Positions 1 through 5,390 of a stretch of DNA of 5,994 nt are shown in pieces. The translations under genes were made by a program, and so were the position numbers. The stretch lies in contig JASLXW010000260.1 in NCBI GenBank assembly GCA_030740135.1, forward strand, positions 1 to 5,994, written 5' to 3'. This DNA is from Nitrospinota bacterium. Lineage in GTDB: Bacteria; UBA8248; JACPRG01. Position 1 is the stretch's first letter; each line of letters begins with the position of its first letter. The notes under the pieces were generated by a model. It ran no database searches. It saw only the letters and a program-made list of their open reading frames with translations, and was not told where the DNA came from.

Positions 1-1192
1 TTCCTCCCACCAGGCGCGCATTTTCCCGGGGTTGGAGAGGCCATGGGGGTCAGCGACCTTCTTGAATTCGAGCTGCTCGACGTCCACGACCTTCATCCCG
101 CCGTCTTCCAAAATGGGCGCATGCGGGTTGAACACCAGCGCGCCGTGGTCTTCGAGGTATTCGATGCTCTCGTCCATCCGCTCATCGGTCGTATAGCGAA
201 CCAACTGCACGGCGAAGGCCCCCACCTTCCCGTTCAGCCGGACGAATTCCAGACACATCGGGGTCTCGTCGCCGAAGCGCCCGTAGAAATGCTCGGCCAT
301 TTCCAGACTGCGGCCGGGCTCGAACAGGGTCTGGAGATAGGTGATCGAGGGGTCCGCCTTGATGGCGTATAACGTGGTGTGGTTCCAGGTGCATTCGTAG
401 AGCGGCGTGGTCCGGGCGGACTCCGCCGCGCTCTTGCGGCAGCACACCGACCCCCCGAAATCGGCCACGAGGCATTCGAACCATTCCACCGACGACTCGG
501 CGACCAGACAAAAGGCGGTCGCGCTCCCGTCGGGGATGAATTCGCGCAGCGGCTTGAAGTGCTCGGGGATCGGCCGGGCGATAACGCTGCACTCGTTGAC
601 GACGACGCCGTCGGCCTCGCCCAGGGCCTCGCCGAAGCGGGCCGCGGTCATGAAGTCGTCGAAGACCGCGATGAGGTCAGCCCAGGGGAACGCGGGCGTA
701 AGGGGCATCTCCAGCTCGGTGACAATCCCGTTGGTTCCGTAGGCGTGATTCACCTTGTTGATGTCGCGCCCCCGCAGCTCCAGAACCCGGGGATCGTCCT
801 CCAGGGTCACGACGCGAACGGCGTTGACGTTGCCCGGGTCGCGGAGCAGGCCGTGCCGGATGGACCCCACGCCCCCGCTGCCCCCGGCCACGTGGCCGCC
901 GACGGTCGCCGTGCGCTTGGTCGACGGGTAGAGGCGGATCTCCCAGCCGGTCTTCCGGGCCTCATCATCCAGGACGTCCAGCATCAGTCCCGCCTCGCAC
1001 CGGATGATTCCCGGTTTGATCCATTTGACGGCGTTCCGCTCGGACCGGACTCCCGGAGATTGGGAAGCGGTTTTGCGGAATCCGCGCTTCGGGCGAATCC
1101 AACGCTCCGCCGGATTTCGCCGCGTTGACCTGAAACCCTCCCGCCGCAGGACGCGCCGAGGGTCCCCGACCTGGTTCGACAACAACGTTCAC
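1..1192 (-). CDS. FAD-binding PCMH-type oxidase (GlcD-like), 3' end cut by window edge, 5' end frameshifted
   Basis: Flavin-dependent oxidase or dehydrogenase of the GlcD/FAD_binding_4 superfamily; such enzymes oxidise 2-hydroxy acids, alcohols or similar substrates, but the substrate here cannot be told. One minus-strand frame is open and convincing from about 1056 down to base 1 (roughly 350 codons). It begins around KWIKPGIIRCEAG and carries the FAD-pyrophosphate loop of the PCMH domain, STKRTATVGGHVAGGSGGVG (about 924-865). It ends with DPHGLSNPGKMRAWWEE, a typical C-terminus of the family, so only a few residues can be missing beyond the left edge. The front is damaged. Family-like VVEPG and FQVNAAKSGGALDSPEARI are read from a GTG at 1192 in another frame, while the main frame upstream of 1056 gives a poor sequence back to a TGA at 1189-1191. 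The usual 40-50 residues before VVEPG are absent. In-frame alternative starts are TTG at 1185 and ATG at 984; neither restores a full domain. The family call is firm; whether the gene is functional is doubtful. Confidence 0.85.
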
Positions 1193-1210
1193 ATTCCTGA
1201 TGAGACCTGA

Positions 1211-1219
1211 ATTATACCA
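1211..1219 (-). promoter_or_regulatory. Extended -10 promoter element (TGGTATAAT) upstream of the FAD oxidase
   Basis: Read on the minus strand, this is a perfect sigma70 TATAAT preceded by the extended TGn motif, in a locally AT-richer pocket of an otherwise very GC-rich window. No good -35 is seen: TGTAAA stands 17 bases upstream and matches only three of six positions, which is normal for extended -10 promoters. It lies 18 bases before the GTG at 1192, so the leader would be about 11 bases with only AGGA very close to the start. The position suits transcription of the oxidase. The reverse complement (ATTATA) could also act weakly on the plus strand, with TTCACA at 1189-1194, but that spacing is less good. 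The remaining spacer (1220-1370) shows nothing I can identify. Confidence 0.5.
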
Positions 1220-1370
1220 AACCGCCCCCTCTTTTTACAGGGTTTTCCGTCGAGCGCGCCCGCCCCCTTCCCATCGGGCGAATGGAGAAATGACATGATC
1301 CACGCGACGCCCCGCCCGGCGGGATGGAGCGGTTTCCGCCGTGGAGAACCCAACAAGAAGCATGCGCGTC

Positions 1371-1375
1371 GGAGG
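1371..1375 (+). promoter_or_regulatory. Shine-Dalgarno site of the CocE-like remnant
   Basis: GGAGG followed by an 8-base spacer and the ATG at 1384. It is a strong, well-spaced ribosome site and fixes the original start of the broken hydrolase gene, supporting the view that a genuine gene head survives here. Confidence 0.6.
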
Positions 1376-1383
1376 CCACCTGA

Positions 1384-1780
1384 ATGAGCGCCCCCGAACC
1401 CTACAACCTTCGTCCCCGCGAGACCGTCTCCATGCGGACCCGGGACGGGGTGCGCCTGGACGCCGACCTCTACCGGCCCGCCGCAAGGGGGACGCGGAGG
1501 TGCACCAGGCCCTGTTCGCCGCCTCCCGCTCCCTGCCCCTTGACGGGAAGACGCCGGACCGGGCCGTTGAGGCTCTCCCTCCGCGCGATCTGCTGCCGAA
1601 TCGCCGCGCGGGCGCAGACTCCGCCTGAGCCTGGCCGGGGCGTGTTTTCCGGCCTATGCGGTCAACCCGGGCACGGGCGCGCAACCGGGCGACGCGGCGC
1701 TGATCGACCAGCGCGTCATCACCCTGTTCGTAGCCGCGGGGGGCGAGACGCCCTCCCGCCTCATCCTGCCCGTCGGGTGA
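1384..1780 (+). pseudogene. CocE/NonD-type hydrolase (X-Pro dipeptidyl-peptidase-like) remnant, internally deleted and frameshifted
   Basis: Remains of a CocE-like serine hydrolase (PepX S15 domain plus C-terminal beta-sandwich), a family of roughly 550-670 residues that cleaves esters or acyl-proline peptides. The head is intact for about 35 codons: MSAPEPYNLRPRETVSMRTR then DGVRLDADLYRPAA, the usual start of the first strand pair. At about 1485 it jumps to the family's C-terminal domain in another frame (GDAEVHQALFAASRSLPLDG). It returns to the first frame at about 1560-1610 (GPLRLSLRAICCRIAA). It then moves to the third frame from about 1613 (RRLRLSLAGACFPAYAVNPG to PSRLILPVG), ending at TGA 1778-1780. 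The whole alpha/beta-hydrolase core with the GxSxxG nucleophile, Asp and His is missing, some 400 or more codons. No catalysis is possible from this locus. The CocE/NonD assignment rests on recognising the head and tail, not on a search. Confidence 0.75.
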
Positions 1781-1822
1781 AGCCTTTCGGGGCGGATCGT
1801 TGCGAGACATTCTGAATTCACA

Positions 1823-1853
1823 GCCCGGAATCGGGCGGCGCGCTGGATTTTTT
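1823..1853 (+). terminator. Weak possible terminator hairpin
   Basis: GCCCG-GAAT-CGGGC gives a perfect five-pair stem with a four-base loop (1823-1836), and a six-T run follows at 1848-1853. The T run is 11 bases beyond the stem rather than next to it, so this is a poor intrinsic terminator. It could mark the old end of the hydrolase gene, or mean nothing. Confidence 0.2.
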
Positions 1854-1884
1854 CACCGCACGGATTGGCCGACGCCGGACGCAA

Positions 1885-1906
1885 CCCCCGGGGGGGGGGG
1901 GGGGGG
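1885..1906 (+). repeat. Homopolymer tract: five C followed by seventeen G, directly before the ubiD-like start
   Basis: Positions 1885-1889 are all C and 1890-1906 are all G; AACCAAGC then separates the run from the ATG at 1915. The G run is the only Shine-Dalgarno-like sequence available for the decarboxylase gene. A run this long is prone to slipped-strand mispairing, can form a G-quadruplex, and can pair its 5' end with the adjacent C run. It is also the kind of sequence most often miscounted or produced artificially by sequencing. Confidence 0.95.
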
Positions 1907-1914
1907 AACCAAGC

Positions 1915-3336
1915 ATGTCTTTCACGGACCTCAGGGCGTTTCTCGGCCGTCTGGATGAACGCGGCGATTTGAAGCGGATCGACGGGGCTCACTGGGACCT
2001 GGAGATCGGGACCCTCACCGAGCTGATCATCGAGCGGCCCGGCCACCCCGCTCTTTTGTTCGACAACATTCCCGGTCATCCCCGGGGACACCGCGTCCTC
2101 AGTAACTCGATTTCCACAATCCCGCGCACCGCCATCGCCCTCGGCCTTCCCGAAGACACCCCCGGCCTGGATGTCCTGCGACACTGGCGGACCAAAATGG
2201 GGACTTTTCAGCCAGTCCCCCCCGAGATCGTGCGGGAAGGCCCCGTCCTGGAGAACGTCCGGCGCGGCGCCGATGTGGACCTGTGGCGGTTTCCGTCTCC
2301 CCGGTGGCACGAAAACGACGGCGGGCGGTTTCTGGGAACGGGATGCGCCGTCATCCTGCGCGACCCCGACACCGGCAACGTGAACGTCGGGACTTACCGG
2401 ATGATGGTGCAGGACGAGAACACCCTGGGGATCCTGATCATCCCCGGAAAAGACGGGGACCTCCTGGTCCGCAAGTATCACGCACAAGGAAAAAGCGCGC
2501 CGGTGGCCGTGACCTTCGGCCACGAGCCGGCGATCTTCATGGCCGCCGGCACTTTTCTTCCCCCTTCCCACAGCGAGCTGGAGTTCGCCGGCTGGCTGAA
2601 GGGCGGGCCGATCCCGGCAACGGCTGAGATCGCCATCGAGGGGGAGATCTCGCCGCCCGAGGCGGACCAGCGAGAGGAAGGCCCCTTCGGCGAGTGGACG
2701 GGGTACTACGCGGGGGACCGCCTTCCCCGGCCGGTGGTCAGGGTCAACACCCTCATGCACCGGGACGATCCCATCATCTACGGGGCGCCCCCGTTTCGCC
2801 CGCCCCTGGCGGAGCTGAGCGCGGTCCCGTTCTGGGCGGCCTCGGCCTGGGACGCCCTGGAGTCCTCCGGCATCCAGGACGTCAAGGGCGTCTGGCAGTA
2901 CGGGACATCGAGTTTTATTACGGTCGTGGCGATCAAGCAGCACTATGCCGGCCACGCCAAGGCGGCGGGATTGATCACCGCGGGCTCCAAGGGCGCGGCG
3001 TACTGCGCCCGGTGGATCATCGTCGTGGACGAGGACGTGAACATCACGGACCTCGACGAAGTCGTCTGGGCGGTGGTGACGCGGGCGAGGGCCCCGGACG
3101 ATTATGAGCTGATCCGGGACGGTTACAGCTCCGGCGTGGACCCCATCCACTCCCCGGAGGTCCGGCGGACGGCGGACGCCCGGGAATTGACCAACAACCG
3201 CTTCATCATCAACGCCTGCCGGCCCTTCAGCTGGAAGGATGAGTTCCCCATCGTCAACAAGGCCTCGGCCGAGCTTCGCCGCAAGGTGGCCGAAAGATTC
3301 CGGGACGTCCTCGAGGACGGGGAGCGTCTTCGTTGA
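1915..3336 (+). CDS. UbiD family decarboxylase (prenylated-FMN dependent)
   Basis: Cytoplasmic UbiD-family (de)carboxylase, 473 residues, a normal length. The family uses prenylated FMN made by UbiX to decarboxylate, or in some cases carboxylate, aromatic and alpha,beta-unsaturated acids. The start MSFTDLRAFLGRLDERGDLK is the standard N-terminus and is the only sensible ATG. Aligned from memory to Aspergillus Fdc1: NVGTYR supplies Asn157 (metal) and Arg162 (catalytic, Fdc1 R173). EGPFGEWTGYY supplies Glu255 and Glu260 (Fdc1 E277 and E282). Glu221 in SELEFAGW matches metal ligand E233. The third metal ligand, His191 in Fdc1 and usually the H of PGKHG, is Asp180 here (PGKDGD). KQHYAGHAKAAG (341-352) and VVDEDVNITDLDEVVWAVVTR (370-390, with D372, D374 and W385) are further conserved blocks. 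The gene is convergent with the AOR gene and 134 bases beyond a hydrolase remnant; no UbiX is nearby. The substrate is unknown, so I do not use ubiD as a symbol. Confidence 0.95.
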   Translation: MSFTDLRAFLGRLDERGDLKRIDGAHWDLEIGTLTELIIERPGHPALLFDNIPGHPRGHRVLSNSISTIPRTAIALGLPEDTPGLDVLRHWRTKMGTFQPVPPEIVREGPVLENVRRGADVDLWRFPSPRWHENDGGRFLGTGCAVILRDPDTGNVNVGTYRMMVQDENTLGILIIPGKDGDLLVRKYHAQGKSAPVAVTFGHEPAIFMAAGTFLPPSHSELEFAGWLKGGPIPATAEIAIEGEISPPEADQREEGPFGEWTGYYAGDRLPRPVVRVNTLMHRDDPIIYGAPPFRPPLAELSAVPFWAASAWDALESSGIQDVKGVWQYGTSSFITVVAIKQHYAGHAKAAGLITAGSKGAAYCARWIIVVDEDVNITDLDEVVWAVVTRARAPDDYELIRDGYSSGVDPIHSPEVRRTADARELTNNRFIINACRPFSWKDEFPIVNKASAELRRKVAERFRDVLEDGERLR

Positions 3337-3412
3337 AGGGATGGGTTGCGGCGGGGCGGCGGAGCCCGATTGGCGTCCGACTGAAAAACAAAAAGGGCGT
3401 GAGAAAAGCGCG

Positions 3413-5278
3413 TTACACAGCCGCGAGGAGGCCTTCGAGCTCTTCGATTCGGGACTGGGGCGGGACGCCCTCGTCACTCCAGCCCCTCAGCCGGTAGTAC
3501 CGGGTCTTCATCTTCTCGAACTCCTCCCGGTCGATGCGGCGCCCCGCGTACTCCTTGAGCGGCAGGCCCTCGTCGAAGTATTTCTTGGGGAGGGTGTCGT
3601 CGTCGCGGGTGACGCCCTCGCGCATGTTGATGAACCGCTCGATGTCGATGATCCGCCGGCCGATCTCCCGGAGCTCGTCCTCGTCGAAGTCAAGACCGGT
3701 CACGTCCCGGATCATCTCTACATAGTGGGGATAGTCGAACATCCGGGGGCTGTTGAAGCCGTGGGACACGAACCGGCACGAGCCCACCGCGTCGTTGACG
3801 GCATAGATCTCGTCGCTCCAGGCGACGGGGATCTCCCGGGTGTCGTACGCCGTGAAGTCCGGGTCGACCTCTTGGCCGTAAAGCTTCGTCGTCACTTCCT
3901 TGGGGAAGCGGAAGATCTCCAGCGTGGGGCGGTTGCGGAGGTGGTCCATCCCGCGCGAGGACACGGCCAAGCCCAGGCCGAAGCCCTTGAGGATGCGAGG
4001 GTCGTGGGGGTCGGTCTGGGTCAGGCCCTTGGAGGCGATCAGGTAATCCTTCGACGCCTCGCCGAAATGCCTCCAAGCCTGCGTGCTGTCGGCCAGCAGG
4101 TCGCCGAAGCCGCGGCGTTCGGAGATGTCCTGAAGGAGGCCCACGACGAGGTCGTAGTCCTCGAACCGCAGCGCGCGTCCGCCGGTCATCTCATCGGTGA
4201 CGATCCCCTTCTCGTAAAGCTCGATGGCCCAGCCGATGATCGACCCCGCGGATGAGGTGTCGAGGCCCAGCTCGTTGCACATGTTCGAGAGGCGGATGAC
4301 GTTCTCCGCGCCGCTGATGCCCAGGTTCGAGCCCATCGTCCCGATGCCGGAGTACTCGGGCCCCTCTCCGCCGTTGTGGCCGAGGCCGTCGTCCACGCTG
4401 TTCCGGGCGCGGCAGTGGACAACGCAGTTGAAGCAGGAGGCCATCTTCGTCACGTGCTTGTCGATCTCTTCGGCGACCAGGCTGTCGTCCCATGCGTTGA
4501 GCTGGCTGTTTTTCGTGCGCATGGCGCCCAGGATGTTGCTGGGCCGGTAGAGAATCGGCGTGCCGTACCGGCCCAGGGCGCCGATCACCTTGGACTGGAC
4601 GAGGTAGGCGTTCTGCTCCTTGCGGTGCGCGCCGGCGGCCGGCTCATCGAAGTATTCAACCTTGCCCCGCCCCGAACAGACGACGGCTTTGAGGTTCTTG
4701 GACCCCATGACCGCCCCCAGGCCGCCCCGGGCAGCGATGGCCTTCTTCCCCCCCATGACGCCCGCCATGCGGACGAGCCGCTCGCCCGCGCGGGTGATGA
4801 ACCCGGCCTTGGCGCCCTTGCCGAAATCCCGCTCCAGGAGCGCCAGGAAATCGTGGACGTTCGTCCCCCACATGTGGGCGGCGTCCTTGAGCTCGGCGCG
4901 GCCCTTGTCGAGATGCAGATAGACGGGCTTGTCCGCCCGGCCGGTGAAGATGAGGTGCTGGTAGCCCGCGTTCCGGATGGAGGCGGGCCAGTGGCCGCCG
5001 ATGTTGGAATCCCCGAGGATCAGGGATTCGGGCGACTTGGCCGTGATGTTGAACCGCGCGGTGCTGGGGGCCTTGGTCCCGGTCAACAGGCCGAGGCCCA
5101 TGATCAGCGGGTTCTCCGGCGAAAGCGGGTCCGTGCCGGGCGGGAGCATTTTGTAGAGGTAATACATGTTGATCCCGCGTCCGCCCAGCAGCGACCGGAC
5201 CAGGACCTCGGACGCCTCTTCTTCACGCATCCGTTGCGTCGTCAGATCGACGAACAGGATCTTGCCCTGGTAATCCAT
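3413..5278 (-). CDS. Aldehyde:ferredoxin oxidoreductase family tungsten enzyme
   Basis: AOR-family oxidoreductase, 621 residues, close to the family norm; cytoplasmic, with no signal peptide. These enzymes carry tungsten or molybdenum bis-pterin and one 4Fe-4S cluster and oxidise aldehydes to acids (or reduce acids) with ferredoxin or a partner subunit. From the chosen ATG at 5278: MDYQGKILFVDLT opening, LLGGRGINMYY (30-40), GTKAPSTARFN (67-77), pterin-binding RGGLGAVMGSKNLKAVV (184-200), cluster motif Cys282-x2-Cys285-x3-Cys289 with the fourth ligand Cys501 in NDAVGSC, GEGPEY (304-309), GMDH with His446, and the C-terminal INMREGVTRDDDTLPKKYF block. All four cluster cysteines are present. 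An in-frame extension to 5437 is possible but overlaps the regulator gene, looks unlike protein, and bypasses the strong GGGGGAG site 7 bases before 5278. A PadR gene lies 112 bases upstream on the same strand, probably one transcript. The sequence start looks like classical AOR rather than the BamB benzoyl-CoA reductase branch; the substrate is unknown. Confidence 0.95.
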   Translation of the reverse strand: MDYQGKILFVDLTTQRMREEEASEVLVRSLLGGRGINMYYLYKMLPPGTDPLSPENPLIMGLGLLTGTKAPSTARFNITAKSPESLILGDSNIGGHWPASIRNAGYQHLIFTGRADKPVYLHLDKGRAELKDAAHMWGTNVHDFLALLERDFGKGAKAGFITRAGERLVRMAGVMGGKKAIAARGGLGAVMGSKNLKAVVCSGRGKVEYFDEPAAGAHRKEQNAYLVQSKVIGALGRYGTPILYRPSNILGAMRTKNSQLNAWDDSLVAEEIDKHVTKMASCFNCVVHCRARNSVDDGLGHNGGEGPEYSGIGTMGSNLGISGAENVIRLSNMCNELGLDTSSAGSIIGWAIELYEKGIVTDEMTGGRALRFEDYDLVVGLLQDISERRGFGDLLADSTQAWRHFGEASKDYLIASKGLTQTDPHDPRILKGFGLGLAVSSRGMDHLRNRPTLEIFRFPKEVTTKLYGQEVDPDFTAYDTREIPVAWSDEIYAVNDAVGSCRFVSHGFNSPRMFDYPHYVEMIRDVTGLDFDEDELREIGRRIIDIERFINMREGVTRDDDTLPKKYFDEGLPLKEYAGRRIDREEFEKMKTRYYRLRGWSDEGVPPQSRIEELEGLLAAV

Positions 5279-5285
5279 CTGAAAT

Positions 5286-5292
5286 CTCCCCC
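5286..5292 (-). promoter_or_regulatory. Shine-Dalgarno site of the AOR gene, inside a palindrome
   Basis: GGGGGAG on the minus strand, 7 bases before the ATG at 5278, decides the start of the AOR gene against the longer in-frame option. It forms one arm of the near-palindrome CTCCCCGGGGGAG (5286-5298), so the site could be partly paired in the mRNA. The rest of the 5293-5390 spacer contains no recognisable -10/-35 pair and no hairpin followed by T residues, which favours read-through from the regulator gene. Confidence 0.6.
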
Positions 5293-5390
5293 GGGGAGCC
5301 AGGCGGACGTCATGCCGCGGGGACCCCTCCGGTTTCGCCTTGTTCAGCCGGGGCCGGGGCGCTGCCGCCCGTCCCGGCGGGAAGCGTCGG

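Noticed and set aside
1295..1387. A 30-codon reading frame (MIHATPRPAGWSGF...) whose stop overlaps the hydrolase ATG as ATGA, suggesting a coupled leader peptide.
   Set aside because: No recognisable family, no clear ribosome site and unremarkable Arg/Pro-rich composition; the overlap is easily a coincidence.
1235..1810. Long open frame on the minus strand across the hydrolase remnant.
   Set aside because: Arg/Gly/Ala-rich antisense reading without family features; the plus strand carries recognisable hydrolase pieces.
3337..3412. Bidirectional terminator between the convergent UbiD-like and AOR genes.
   Set aside because: T-rich tracts follow the AOR stop on the minus strand, but the only stem found (CGTG/CGCG around AGAAAAG, with a wobble pair) is too weak to call.
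1654..3477. A 607-codon open frame on the minus strand opposite the UbiD-like gene.
   Set aside because: A mirror frame of a high-GC gene; low-complexity Arg/Pro/Gly/Val content, while the plus strand is a clear UbiD protein with its active-site motifs.
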